The notes below the pieces were generated by a model, which made no database searches, was not told the origin of the DNA, and was given only the letters and a program-made list of their open reading frames with translations. A program made the position numbers and the translations under genes. From NCBI RefSeq assembly GCF_003255815.1, contig NC_037672.1, positions 101,160,523-101,224,522 on the forward strand: DNA of 64,000 nt, written 5' to 3'. This stretch comes from Theropithecus gelada (lineage: Eukaryota > Chordata > Mammalia > Primates > Cercopithecidae). This document shows, piece after piece, positions 24,110 to 36,708 of this stretch (position 1 is the first letter of the stretch; every line of letters begins with the position of its first letter).

Positions 24110-24373
24110 AGTTTAACTGACATTTATGAAAATGTTCCTAATATAGAGTTAAAAGCCATTGTAGGAACATTTTCATAAATTCAAATCCACAAACTATATA
24201 TTTAAAATGAATAATCAATGTATGTGACTAAAGCATACATTTGTGAATTCTTGATTAATATGCTTCATATAATAAACTTCCTAATAGTCTTCTACACATA
24301 AATATTTCTGAAATTTAAAAAATATTGATAAAATAAAGCTAATTGAACAAGGAAAAAAAAAGTTTAACTGACA
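24110..24373 (+). pseudogene. Short retroposed mRNA 3' end of unknown origin with foldback head
   Basis: An insertion in the L1 bounded by identical 13-bp duplications AGTTTAACTGACA (24110-24122 and 24361-24373). The insert ends with AATAAA (24332-24337) about 15 bases before an A-tract, the layout of a polyadenylated transcript. Its left end is a perfect 18-bp inverted repeat (24122-24139 with 24163-24180, 23-base loop), as left by 5' inversion during L1-mediated retroposition. No coding sequence and no recognised parent. Confidence 0.7.
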
Positions 24374-24702
24374 AAATCAATGGCAGTTTTATTTATCAAC
24401 AATGAACAATTTGAAACTAAAATTTAAAAAGCTACCACTAATACTAGGTCAAAAATAAAATAGGCATGTAGCTCTCAAAACATGCAGAATCTACATAATG
24501 AACACTGCAGAATGCTGATTAAAAAAAATAAAGACCTAAATAGGTGATAAAAAGGCATCCTATGTTCACAGTTTGAAGGATTCAGCCTAGTAAAGATGTT
24601 GATAATCTCAAAACTGATCTACATATTTAATGCAATTACATTAAAAACTCTAGCAAGATATTTTTATAGATATATAAAAGCTCATTGTAAAATATATATT
24701 AA

Positions 24703-25000
24703 AGCTGGATGTGGTGGCTCATGCCTCTGTAATCCCAGCACTTTGGGAGGCCGAGGTGGGAGAGTCACTCGAGGCCAGGAGCTCAAGACCAGCCTGGCCA
24801 ACATAGCAAAAAACCTGTTTCTATGAAAATATAAAAAAGTAGCCTAGTGTGGTGGTGAACACCTGCAGTCCCAGGAGAATTACTTGAACCTGGGAGGCAG
24901 AGGCTGCAGTGAGCTGAGATTGGGCTGCTGTACTCCAGCCTGGGTGACAGAGCAAGGCTTCATCTCAAAAAAATAAAAAAATTTAAAAAAAAATTTAAAA
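24703..25000 (+). mobile_element. Alu with internal deletion
   Basis: Sense Alu (GCTGGATGTGGTGGCTCATG) lacking part of the right monomer around CACCTGCAGTCCCAGGAGAA, with a mixed A-rich tail. Confidence 0.88.
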
Positions 25001-25664
25001 AATAAATCAATAATAAAATAAAATGCATATTAAATAAGTTAAAAGTGGAACAGAAAAAGTAACTTTACAAAAGAAAATTGAAGTTGGGGGAATCACTCTA
25101 TCACATTTGAGAGCTTCTGTGCAGCAGTAACAATACAGTATGGATTTGGTAAAGACATAGAACAATGAAACAGGATCTAGAGTCTAGAAACAGATGTATG
25201 CAAATATAGCCCACTGACTTTTGTCAAAGGTATAAAGGCAGTTAAATGAATAATTGATAGTCTTTTCAACAAATATTTTAAAACAATTGGATATGTGTAT
25301 GCTAAAAATATTTTACATTGAGCTCAAGTTAAGACTTACAAAAATTAACTCAAAATGTATCATACATCTAAAAGTAAAACATTAACACAACAAAATATTT
25401 AGAAGAAAACCTAGGAGGAAATCTTTGTAACCTGGACATAGGCAAATAGTTCTTGGACATGACAACAAAAACACAGTTCATATGAGCAAAAATATTGATA
25501 AATTAATCTTTATCAAAATTAAAAAACTTTTGCTCTGCACAATACCTTGTGGAAAGAGTGGAAAAATAAGCCACAGTCTGGGAGATATTTGCAAATCACA
25601 TACCTGACAAATCACGTACTCATATGCAGAATATATAAATAACTCTAAACACTTCACAATAAAG

Positions 25665-28600
25665 TATACTCTCAGAATGATGGTGTGAGGAACTCCAAAT
25701 ATCTTCTCCCCCAAAACCAAAAAAGACAAAATGATCAAAATTAACTATTGAAAGTCTCTGAAAATTAAACAAAGGCCATATAAGTTAACAAGCATTCATT
25801 AAAGCTAATGAATCTCTGTAAGAGCAAGTAGATTCCATGTCTACCTCTCCCTTCCCCAGGTCCACAGTGTGAAAGTTCTGCCCTGTGTGGGTGGGGACAT
25901 CTGTGAGAAATACTGGCTCTGCTGCCCTGCTGGAGAGGGCTGACTTTGTTTAGTGAAAAGAATGGAAAAACTCTTACTTAGAGTTTTTGTTGAAAATAAT
26001 AGAGATCTCATCTCAGTTGTTAAAACAATCAGTGGTTAAAATATAACACTGTTAGTTGGAGAAAGCAACAAATCTGCAGTCTACTTATAAATTTAACAGG
26101 ATAATTCAGGGGAAGAGACAGTCAAGTAAGGCTTTGTTAGACTCCCTGCTGATCTGGAAGGTTGATGCATGCACAGGGCTGTGCCACTTAGGAAAGACAG
26201 AAAAAGTCTTCAGAGGTACTAGACCCTGGATGAATGTGAGGCAGACTTGTAAACTTTCTGAATTTTATAAGCATTCCCATGACACAGATCCAATGGCAAA
26301 TAGTAGAGTCTTACTAGTTCAAGATATGTAATCACAATCTCTGACTAGTCATCGACTGGTTGAACAACCACTAACTAAGCTGACTCAGAGGTAAACCTTT
26401 AGAAACCAGACTTAAATATAAACACAAGAAAAAATCTGAGTAGTGGTACCATGGACCACAAACTGTCAAAGAAACACTCCATAAAATTAGTACACACAAG
26501 TCACTAAATAAATAAACAACAAACAAAAAATAACAACAGTAAACCCCAAGGTGGAGTGGGAAAAATAGAATTCATAGTTGTTACATTATATTATATAAAA
26601 TGTATAGTTTTTGATAGAAAATTATGGCACATGAAAGAGACAAAAAATATGACCCATATGCAGAGATAAATGCAGTCATTAGAAATTATTTTTGAGAGGG
26701 CCTAGAAGTTGGACTTAGCAGACAGATACTCCAATGCAGTTATCATTAATATGTTTAGAGAACTAAAGAAAAGCTTTTTAAAAATTAATAATAGACCAAT
26801 AATGCAATGATTCATCAAATAGAGACTATTAAAGATATAGAAATTACAAAAAGAATTACAAGGAAATTCTGCAGTTGAAAAATATAGCAATAACAACAAC
26901 AAAACCTCTAAATATTTTTGATTTAGCAGAAGAAAATATCAAGGAATTTAAAGGTAGATCAATAGAGATTTTTCAATCTGAAAACAGGAAAAAAATTTAC
27001 CAAGGAAAATTTAAAGAAAATTGAACAAAGCCTAAGAGACTTGTGAGACTCTATTAAATACACAAGCATATGCATGATGGGAGTCCCAGAAGAAGAGGAA
27101 AAAGAAAGGAACAAAAATATTTTTAGAAAATAATTATTGAAAACTCCCTATATTTGACAAAGAACAATAATCCACAAATTTCAAAAGCTCAACAAATTCA
27201 AATTATTATAAATGCAAAGATTCACTCCTAGACACATCACAATTGCAGTGTTGAAAGTGAAACAAAAAGTAAACAACACAAAACAAAACATCCTTGCAAC
27301 TGACAAAAGTAATTAATTGCTTGCAAGGGAGCCATAATGAAATTAACAGATGGCTTTTCATTGAAAACAATGAAAGCCAAAAGAAAAAGGCAATGAGATG
27401 GAATATTAAAAGTATAAAAGAGAAAATTGTCAAAATGTCTTTCGATAACAAGTTGAAATAAAGAATTCCAAGACAAATAAATGAGAAAATTTGTTATGAT
27501 TAAACCTGCCTGTACTACACACTAAAAAGGATGTTCTTCAGGCAGAAAGAAAGCAACATCAAATGGTTTCTCAAATCCATATGAAGACATAAATTAAACT
27601 CCAAATACACAAGTATGTTGAATGTAAAACACACCATGCAAACATTAAATGAGAGTAAATGAGTAAAAATACAAGAAATGAAGTGGCTATGTTAATATCA
27701 GACAAAATAGACTTTAAGACAAAATGTTACTAGAGACAAACTAGGAACTCATTAGAAAGATATACAGACACAAACATATATGCCTCTAACAAGAGACCTT
27801 CAATATACATCACTATGCATGAAGCAAAACTAGAACAAAAGGGAAATAGACAATTCAACAAGAATAGTTATACACATCAATAAGCCACTTTTAATAACAG
27901 AACAATTAGAAAATCAGCAAGAGTGTAGGAGATGTGAACATTATTCACCTATTAGCCCTGTAATTTATAGAACACTCCACCTAATAGCACCAAAATCCAT
28001 ATTCTAATCAAGGGAATATACAACATTCTCCAGGATAGGCATCTCTAGCCTATAAAATAAGTCTCAACGTTTTAAACAATCAAAGATGTATTTATTCTGA
28101 AGAGAAACTACAAAGATAACAACTATGTGAGGTAATGCATTTGTCTATTAGCTATATTTAACCATTCTACAGCTATATTTAACCATTCCACAGGGTATAT
28201 AGAATTATGTCGCACATGATAGGTACATACAATTTTATAACGTCAACTAAAAAGTAAATAAATTAGAAACTTTGACAGTATCAATTGACGGTTAGAATTT
28301 GGAACAAGCGCAACTCTCAGACACTGCTGGTATGAATACAAAATGGTAGTATGATTTCTTATAAAGTTAAATATATGTTTTCTATACAATCCAGCAATCT
28401 CACTCCTATATTCTTACCCTAGAGAAATGAAAACTTCTGTTCACACAAAAAACCCATACATGAACACTTACAGCAACTCTATTCATTGCACAAAACTAGA
28501 AACAACCCAAATGTCATTTGTAAACAAACTGTGGGGCAGCCATACAATGGAATACCCTCAGGGATAGAAAGAAACAAACTCTTGATACACGAATTAACTT

Positions 28601-28850
28601 GGATAATCTGAGAGATGTTGTGGTCAGTGAAAGTAGCCAGTCTCAAAGGTTACATGTTGAATAATTATATTAATATAACACTTTCCCAAAAAGATCAGCC
28701 TGCGGTGGTAGCAGATAGATCAGTAATTCCCAGGTTTTAGGTCAGAATGAAGCTGTGAATACAAAGAAGAGCATAAAGACTTTCCTTTGTTGTGATGAAA
28801 TTGTTCTGTGTCCTGGCTGTGATGGTTGTTATATGAACTACCCATGCATT
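25665..28850 (+). mobile_element. Ancient L1M/HAL1-like element, 5' region, ORF1 and 3' part
   Basis: Starts with old-L1 5' text (GAATGATGGTGTGAGGAACT). It continues through ORF1-like sequence (TTGGACTTAGCAGACAGATA, GGGAGTCCCAGAAGAAGAGG) and then an L1 3' region (ACCCAAATGTCATTTGTAAA ... GTCCTGGCTGTGATGG). The short distance between the ORF1-like and 3' parts suggests a HAL1-type (half-L1) structure. A younger L1 interrupts it at about 28865, and its last bases resume at 31625. Confidence 0.65.
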
Positions 28851-28865
28851 AAAAATCTTAAATCT

Positions 28866-31609
28866 TCCTGGACACTTATACTCTCCCAAGACTAAACCAG
28901 GAAGAAGTTGAATCCCTGAATAGACTAACAGCAGGCTCTGAAATTGAGGCAATAATTAATAGCCTACCAACCAAAAAAAGTCCAGGACTACATGGATTCA
29001 CAGCCGAATTCTACCAGAGGTACAAGGAGGAGCTGGTACCATTCCTTCTGAAACTATTCCAATCAATAGAAAAAGAGAGAATCCTCCCTAACTCATTTTA
29101 TGAGGCTAACATCATCCTGATACCAAAGCCTGGCAGAGATACAATAAAAAAAGAGAATTTTAGACCAATATCCCTGATGAACATCGATGCAAAAATCCTC
29201 AATAAAATACTGGCAAACCAAATCCAGTAGCACATCAAAAAGTTATCCACCATGATCAAGTGGGCTTCATCCCCGGGATGCAAGGCTGGTTCAACATATG
29301 CAAATCAATAAACGTAATCCAGCATATAAACAGAAACAAAGACAAAAACCACATGATTATCTCAATAGATGCAGAAAAGGCCTTTGACAAAATTCAACAG
29401 CCCTTCATGCTAAAAACTCTCAATAAATTCGGTATTGATGGAATGTACCTCAAAATAATAAGAGCTATTTATGACAAACCCACAGCCAATATCATACTGA
29501 ATGGGCAAAAACTGGAAGCATTCCCTTTGAAAACTGGCACAAGACAGGGATACCCTCTCTCACCACTCCTATTCAACGTAGTGTTGAAAGTTCTGGCTAG
29601 GGCAATCAGGCAAGAGAAAGAAATCAAGGGTATTCAGTTAGGAAAAGAAGAAGTCAAATTGTCCCTCTTTGCAGATGACATGATTTTATATTTAGAAAAC
29701 CCCATTGTCTCAGCCCAAAATCTCCTTAAGCTGATAAGCAACTTCAGCAAAGTCTCAGGATACAAAATCAATGTGCAAAAATCACAAGCATTCTTATACA
29801 CCGATAACAGACAAACAGAGAGCCAAATCATGAATGAACTCCCATTGACAATAGCTTCAAAGAGAATAAAATACCTAGGAATCCAACTTGCAAGGGATGT
29901 AAAGGACTTTTTCAAGGAGAACTACAAACCACTGCTCAGTGAAAAAAAGAGGACACAAACAAATGGAAGAACATACCATGCTCATGGATAGGAAGAATCA
30001 ATATTGTGAAAATGGCCATACTGCCCAAGGTAATTTATAGATTCAACGCCATCCCCATTAAGCTACCAATGACTTTCTTCACATAATTAGAAAAAACTAC
30101 TTTAAGTTCATATGGAACCAAAAAAGACCCTGCATTGCCAAGACAATCCTAAGCCAAAAGAACAAAGCTGGAGGCATTGCGCTACCTGACTTCAAACCAT
30201 ACTACAAGGCTACAGTAACCAAAACAGCATGGTACTGGCACCAAAACAGAGATATAGACCAATGGAACAGAACAAAGCCCTCAGAAATAATGCCACACAT
30301 CTACAGCCATCTGATCTTTGACAAACCTGACAAAAACAAGAAATGGGGAAAGGATTCCCTATTTAACAAATGGTGCTGGGAAAACTGGCTAGCCATAAGT
30401 AGAAAGCTGAAACTGGATCCCTTCCTTACACCTTATACAAAAATTAATTCAAGATGCATTAGAGTCTTAAATGTTAGACTTAAAACCATAAAAACCCTAG
30501 AAGAAAACCTAGGCAATACCATTCAGGACATAGGCATGGGCAAGGACTTCATGTCTAAAACACCAAAAGCAATGGTAACAAAAGCCAAAATTGACCAATG
30601 GGATCTAATTAAATTAAAGAGCTTCTGCACAGCAAAAAAAAACTACCATCAGAGTGAACAGGCAACCTACAGAATGGGAGAAAGTTTTTGCAATCTACTC
30701 ATCTGACAAAGGGCTAATATCCAGAACCTACAAAGAACTCAAACAAATTTACAAGAAAAAACAAACAACCCCATCAAAAAGTGGATAAAGGATATGAACA
30801 GACACTTCTCAAAAGAAGACATTCATACAGCCAACAGACACATGAAAAAATGTTCATCATCACTCGCCATCAGAGAAATGCAAATCAAAACCAGAATAAG
30901 ATACCATCTCACACCAGTTAGAATGGCAATCATTAAAAAATCAGGAAACAACAGGTGCTGGAGAGGATGTGGAGAAATAGGAACACTTTTGCACTGTTGG
31001 TGGGACTGTAAACTAGTTCAACCATTGTGGAAAACAGTGTGGCAATTCCTCAAGGATCTAGAACTAGAAATACCATTTGACCCAGCCATCCCATTACTGG
31101 GTATATAACCAAAGGATTAGAAATCATGCTGCTATAAAGACACATGCACACATATGTTTATTGCAGCACTATTCACAATAGCAAAGACTTGGAATCAACC
31201 CAAATGTCCATCAGTGACAGACTGGATTAAGAAAATGTGGCACATATACACCATGGAATACTATGCAGCCATAAAAAAGGATGAGTTTGTGTCCTTTGTA
31301 GCGACATGGATTCAGCTGGAAACCATCATTCTTAGCAAACTATCACAAGAACAGAAAACCAAACACTGCATGTTCTCACTCATAGGTAAGAACTGAACAA
31401 TAAGATCACTTGGACACAGGAAGGGGAGCATCACACATCGGGGCCTATTGTGGGGAACGGGGAGGAGGGAGGGATAGCATTAGGAGATATACCTAATGTA
31501 AATGACGAGTTAATGGGTGCAGCACACCAACATGGCACATGTATACGTATGTAACAAACCTGTAAGTTGTGCACATGTACCCTAGAGCTTAAAGTATATA
31601 ATAATAATA
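28866..31609 (+). mobile_element. 5'-truncated primate L1 (L1PA type), 2.7 kb, with 15-bp target duplication
   Basis: L1 3' half: the reverse transcriptase region to the 3'UTR and A-rich end. Identical duplications AAAAATCTTAAATCT lie at 28851-28865 and 31610-31624. ORF2 is broken: a TAG at 29228-29230 and a frameshift near 29945, with further breaks downstream. The longest open part, 29260-29991 (243 codons), keeps the reverse transcriptase catalytic FADD box (29668-29679) and the nearby RQG motif. Later pieces (30290-30706, 30794-31108, 31154-31396) carry the C-terminal region. The 3'UTR has one copy of the 18-bp unit that is doubled in the two other L1 ends. Not active. Confidence 0.95.
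29260..29991 (+). pseudogene. L1 ORF2 reverse transcriptase fragment
   Basis: 243 open codons with the fingers/palm motifs of non-LTR reverse transcriptase: SIDAEKAFDKIQ near residue 35-47, TGTRQG near 92-97, and FADD at 137-140. It is preceded by an in-frame stop and followed by a frameshift, so it is a remnant, not a host gene. Confidence 0.92.
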
Positions 31610-31624
31610 AAAAATCTTAAATCT

Positions 31625-33760
31625 GTACATCAATCAAAATAAATTTTACTGTGTATGAATGTAAAAATAAAATCACGTGATTGGAATTTACATGATTCAT
31701 TACCATGAAATCAAATTTGTGATTTCTTATATTAGATGTTCTTGATATTAAAATGTTTATGTAAAAAGGTTTACCACATAAACGCTAATCAGAAGAGAAG
31801 ATTTGCTATATAAAAATCATAAAGATTAGACTTCAAGGCATGTATTATTAAATATAAAGAAGAACATTTGATAATAATAAAAGGGATCAATTCACAGGAA
31901 GACATAACAATCCTAGATTTTAATTAACGTTGCTTCAAGATGTACAGTGGAAACTTGACAGAATTAAGATGAGAAGTAATCCACAATCATAGTTGCACTG
32001 TAACATACCACTCTCAGTAGCCAGTAAAACAGGAAGGCAAAATAACAATAATAATGAAACTTAGTAAAGATAAAGAAGATTTGAACAACATGATTAACCA
32101 ACTTGCTGTAATTAAGAGGAGAGTTTCATCACCATCAGATAATGGCAACAATTCTATTTATTTTGAAATGTTATGTGTACATGTGTTGCCAAAGTGTTTT
32201 TCCTTAAACATTAACAAATCCAATTAGTAGAGCCATATCCAGATAGCAAATAAATAGAAAATACTGTGTCATTAGATATGGTACATTACATAACTCCAGT
32301 GACTAACAGAAATGAATACATGTAGTGAGCCTCAGTGTGAGTTCTGAGGGGCCAGGTTACTGCTAAGGGAGAGCTATTGACCAGGCTTCTATGAGTAAAT
32401 CACCAATAGAATAACATATTAATAAGAAAGCATGTGAACATTCAGGTCATTGTACAAAATGCAACAGTGGATTACTCTCATCCTGCTTTACAAACAAGTT
32501 ACATTTTCCTTCTCATTATTAAATGTATACTTTTGAAATACAGAAAAATATACATAAGAAAATACAAGTTCTCCATAATACTGCCACTAAAGGACAGCAT
32601 TGCTAAACATCCTGGTTCATTTTTCATTTCCTTTCACTATTTTCTTTTGCATATGCAAATATTATGCATATCATTATATCACTATATTTTTTATCTGTAA
32701 TCTCTACAACTTTTTAAGTTAACATTTTACTGTACGTCTTTTTGCATATCAACATCCTGAAAACATTATTTTATATCACTGATTAATGTATATTCTAAAA
32801 CATGTACATAGAAGTCTATTTTGAAACTGTATTGTTAAAAATTTGCAAACAATAAAATATTTCTTTGCATCTTTATTTTTTATGGGCAAACATCTTTATT
32901 TTTATTTTATTTGACACAGAGGTGAAGCTGCTGTGTCAAAAAGAATGAGTAACTTCAGTGAACTAATTGCCAAATAATTTCTCAAATGGTTGTTCTGATT
33001 TCTATTTCCTCCAGCAGAGAATTAGAATACTCCTCTGACTTTCGTCATCGTTGCATTACCATAAAATATGGTTGCCTATTTTTAGGTAAATGTGCATTTC
33101 TTTAATTATTGTAAAAATGTTTTGTCTATGTGACCATTTTATTTTTCTAAAATTGTCATCTTTTGCATATTTCTATTGATATTTTCATATTGATTCATAA
33201 GAACTAATTATAAGTTAAAATATTAATTATGTATTTCATTTAATCATAAATACTTAAAGATTTGCTTTATCATCTAATTATGCTTAATATAATGCTTTGG
33301 TTATATAGTTTTATATAGTCTGATTAATCAATGTTTTTCCCTGTATTCTGATGCTCTTATGTTTAGAGATTTTTTTCCTAGGTAAAATGAAGAGTTTAAT
33401 GATAATATTTTTGTTTTTTATGATTTTTATCACTACAGTTTATTCTATGAGATATTTATATTAGTGCTCAGTTAAAAGTAGGATTCTAACTTTATTTCCA
33501 ATAATTAGCTAAATTCCAAATCTCATATTTTGGGAAATTATACTTTTCTTGTTTGTTTGTGGTACTTTCTTTGTAATTATCTCATACTGTAACCAAGCAG
33601 TTTAGGTTCAAAACACATTAAATTTTTTTTTTCCTTTCCTCCTAGTCTCAAGACTTGAAGCAAATTTCGGAAACCTATTTTTCCCTCCTTAGTCTTAAAA
33701 TATAGCCTTGAAGTGTACTTTTTAAAACTCTACGTCCCTCCCTTTCCCACCATACACTTC
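31625..33760. other. Intronic stretch with old L1 remnants
   Basis: The first bases (GTACATCAATCAAAATAAAT) look like the end of the L1 interrupted at 28865. About 31740-31922 is one copy of a diverged dispersed repeat, also at 34376-34556, that resembles old L1 text. About 32880-33130 resembles antisense old L1. The rest is AT-rich and unrecognised. Confidence 0.4.
31740..31922. repeat. Dispersed repeat copy A
   Basis: ATGTTTATGTAAAAAGGT through GGGATCAATTCACAGGAAGA, with a second diverged copy at 34376-34556. Confidence 0.8.
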
Positions 33761-33945
33761 CTTACACCATGCACATTTATTTAACTGTATGCTTGGGAAG
33801 CTTACACCATGCACATTTATCTAACTGTATGCTTGGGAAGCTTACACCATGCACACTTATCTAACTGTATGCTTGGGAAGCTTATATCATGCACATTTAT
33901 CTAACTGTATGCTTGTGAAGCTTACACCATGCACACTTATCTGTG
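33761..33945. repeat. 40-bp minisatellite, about 4.6 units
   Basis: Units start CTTACACCATGCACATTTAT and end GTATGCTTGGGAAG: 33761-33800, 33801-33840, 33841-33880, 33881-33920, with a partial fifth. Only a few substitutions separate the units. Confidence 0.95.
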
Positions 33946-34870
33946 TGCTTACTTGGGAGTTCCAGGGGCTAATCTTGAGACACACCAAGCATGGAGACCC
34001 AGTTGCAAAATTCTGAAGATTACTTCATGATTGTTAGTCAACAACCCAGCCATTGTTGAGATAATGCCAGCCTGTGTTCCAGGTGGACTGCAATTCAAGA
34101 TAGCCACCGGAATAAGACACACAGACTTTGTACCTAGCACAACTCCCACATGCTTCCCATTCCAAGTTCCCTTTTTCAGCCCCTCTCCCCAACCTAAAGT
34201 TTGAAATGATTTATTTAAGGCACTAGCCCTGGACATTTCCCTATGGATGACTCTAGATTAAGGTCACTTTCCTTCTGCTGCACTTCACCCTTGTTTACCA
34301 GCTTTATACATAGCAAGCAGCCAACCTTGCTTTTGATTATAATATATCAAAGAAGTTCATGTGTAATGAACTTGGTATTAAGATGTTTATGTAAAAAGGT
34401 GTTTAACATGTAAACACTAACCAGAAGAAAAGATTTGCTATATAAATACCATAAAAATTAGACTTTAAGGCATGTATTATTAAACATAGAGAGGGACATT
34501 TGATAATGATGAAAGGGATCAATTCACAGGAAGACATAATCCTAGATTTGAACTTCTTACATATTTACATATAATTATTGATATCAACAATCAATCTGAC
34601 TGTGGATTCTTTTTCAAATTCCAAATGTTTTCATTTATTATAATTTTATAGTATTTTCCTATCTCATTGGACAATTTTCTTCATTATTATTTTTTATTAG
34701 TAGTAAACATTTCTTGGTGAATCTCAGTAGCTTATAATCAGAAAACTTTTAGACAATAATTTAAGTTCTATGAAACTTCTACTATGGTTTTACTGGAATT
34801 ACAGTGAAACTAAAAATAACTGGTATACTTTTACCATTTAATCTTTTCAGTATGTGTTTTCTATTTTCTA
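33946..34870. other. Intronic stretch, mostly unrecognised
   Basis: Follows the minisatellite. It includes the second copy of the dispersed repeat at 34376-34556. The moderately GC-richer part at 33950-34330 may be an LTR-like element that I cannot name. Confidence 0.35.
34376..34556. repeat. Dispersed repeat copy B
   Basis: Same order of landmarks as 31740-31922: ATGTTTATGTAAAAAGGTG, GATTTGCTATATAAA, GGCATGTATTATTAAA and AGGGATCAATTCACAGGAAG. It differs by several substitutions and small indels. Confidence 0.8.
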
Positions 34871-34876
34871 GTATGT

Positions 34877-35328
34877 TTGACCTTTGAACAATATGAGTTT
34901 GAACTGCACAGGTCCACTTATACACGGATTGTTTTCAGTAAAATTACACTGAGTATGTCTGTCTCTCCTGCCTCTCCTTCCACCTCCTCCACTTCTCCCT
35001 TTGCTACCTCTCAGACAGCAAGATCAATCCCCTTTCTTCCTCCTCCTTCTTAGCCTTTTCAACAAGATGATGAAAATAAAGACCTGTCTGATGACCCACT
35101 TTCACTTAATGAATCGTGTATTTTCTCTTCCTTATGATTTTCTTAATAATATGTTCTTTTCTCTAGCTTGCTTTATCATAAGAATACAATATGTGTTGAC
35201 TGTTTATATTATTGGTAAGGCTTCCAGTGAAGTAAATGGTAAAGTGTCATGGGGCTCAAAATTATACACAATTTATTTTACTGTGCAGGGCTCAATGCCC
35301 CTAAATCCTGCATTGCTCAAAGGTCCAC
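34877..35328 (+). mobile_element. Tigger1/MER2-type DNA transposon remnant
   Basis: The ends are inverted and diverged: TTGACCTTTGAACAATATGA at the left, TTGCTCAAAGGTCCAC at the right. The interior has AACTGCACAGGTCCACTTAT, TTTTCTCTTCCTTATGATTT and TTATTGGTAAGGCTTCC. No transposase reading frame survives. Confidence 0.75.
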
Positions 35329-35340
35329 AGGATATAGATA

Positions 35341-35341
<1 letters not shown>

Positions 35342-35373
<32 letters not shown>
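35342..35373. repeat. (TC)n microsatellite
   Basis: About fifteen TC units, followed by a short GAGAGAGA. Confidence 0.95.
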
Positions 35374-36554
35374 GTGAGAGAGAACTATACTTCATATAGT
35401 TCTCACATAGTATATCTGGAGATAAATATTGTTTATTATCTTAAGAAATACCATATATTGTAGTTCGCCAAGAATTCTGTCAGGAATGGGTATTGAGTTA
35501 TCACAAATTATTTCAGAATCCACTTAGATGATCCCATGCTTATTTTTTGAAATTATGTGTTAATAGTTTTCATTATTTAGCCATCCACACTCTCTAGGTT
35601 ACCTTTTCTAGTAGCTGTTTTCTTTCTCCCTTGTTTTCTTTTTTATTCTATTTAGAAACCTATATAATTATATCTCTGACAGAGGTATTTTCAGTAAGTT
35701 ACAATGTTTGGTAAATAGAATGATCTATATCAATGAGCTAAATGGTGTGGAAGTCTGAGAAAAGAGTATCTATTGATTACCAAACTTAGGCAATTAGGCT
35801 GTGATTTTTTTTTACCTATAGGTAGTCTTTGCTTTGCAAAATGGTACTTGGAAATAAAAATGATCATATAAACTGAGACCGTGCAAAGTGATCTAAATAA
35901 TTACTGGGAAAAAATATAATTTTCCTGTAATCTTTAAAATTTTTGTTAAAATATCAAAAAGTCCCTTACTCTTAGTCATAAATACACAGAGAAATGAAAA
36001 ACAGAAAAACATTTTTGTAGAATATAATTTTAAAACATTAGAAAAAATGAGAAATAAAATGTTTCATTTCTCTGTAAAAAAAATGTATCACAAATAGTTT
36101 GAACAGAATTTGCCGCCTTCTTGCCATATAAAATTATGCAGAGCAAGCATCATTTCTATGCCTTGGCAAAGCATTCTCCTTTTTTCTAAATTTGAATTAT
36201 CTTCCAACATTTTATCCTTTGCACTTTCAAAGTGGTGAACTATCTTGAAGAGTTTTTTTTTTTTATGTGAAGATTTTTGCTGATGCCACTTCCTCTATGA
36301 CAGCTTCACCGTTTATTACTACCAGTTTCTTATTTTAGGTTGATAAGTTCACCTTGCATAATTCCCTCAGTCTGCAAATCTAGAATCTGAAGAGTGAAAG
36401 TATCAACATTCCCTCCATCAGTTATTCTTCCATAACTGCATTTACATTGGATTCAAATTTTACTTTCAGCATTATCACTTGTCAATTCTTTTAATTTCTT
36501 CACTCTACTTTCATCTTGCTGACCAGTCCCTCTTTCTTTAGCTATGATGATTAT
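35374..36554. other. Intronic stretch, nothing recognised
   Basis: AT-rich sequence with no repeat family or gene that I can identify. Confidence 0.4.
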
Positions 36555-36708
36555 TATTATTGAGACAGGTTCTTGCTCTGTCACCCAGACTGGCATGCAG
36601 TGGTGCAGTCGTAGTTCACTGTAACCTTACACCCCTGGTCTCAAGTGATCCTCCCATTTCTGCCTCCCAAAGCACTGGGATTACAGCAGTGAGCCACTGC
36701 TCCGGGCC
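36555..36708 (-). mobile_element. Short Alu-derived element (monomer or deleted AluJ), antisense
   Basis: Reverse Alu text of about 150 bp (TCTTGCTCTGTCACCCAGAC ... CTGCTCCGGGCC). The middle of a dimeric Alu is missing. Confidence 0.8.

Larger units (their letters stand above)
22815..25660 (+). mobile_element. Old L1, sense, ORF2 through near the 3' part
   Basis: Long stretch of degenerate L1 ORF2 text in sense orientation (for example ATTCAACTAAAACAGTATTT, AGATTGTCTATGTAGATGAT, GAAGAAAACCTAGGAGGAAA). All frames are broken. It is interrupted by a small retrocopy at 24123-24360 and an Alu at 24703-25000. Confidence 0.75.

Noticed and set aside
33761..33945. CRISPR-like regular repeats
   Set aside because: Units are directly tandem without spacers, in a mammalian intron: a minisatellite.
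33949..34236. 95-codon minus frame next to the minisatellite
   Set aside because: No domain; it lies in a probable repeat-derived block and is likely chance.
35001..35399. 132-codon frame
   Set aside because: It lies in a Tigger-type element and the (TC)n run, on composition-biased sequence.
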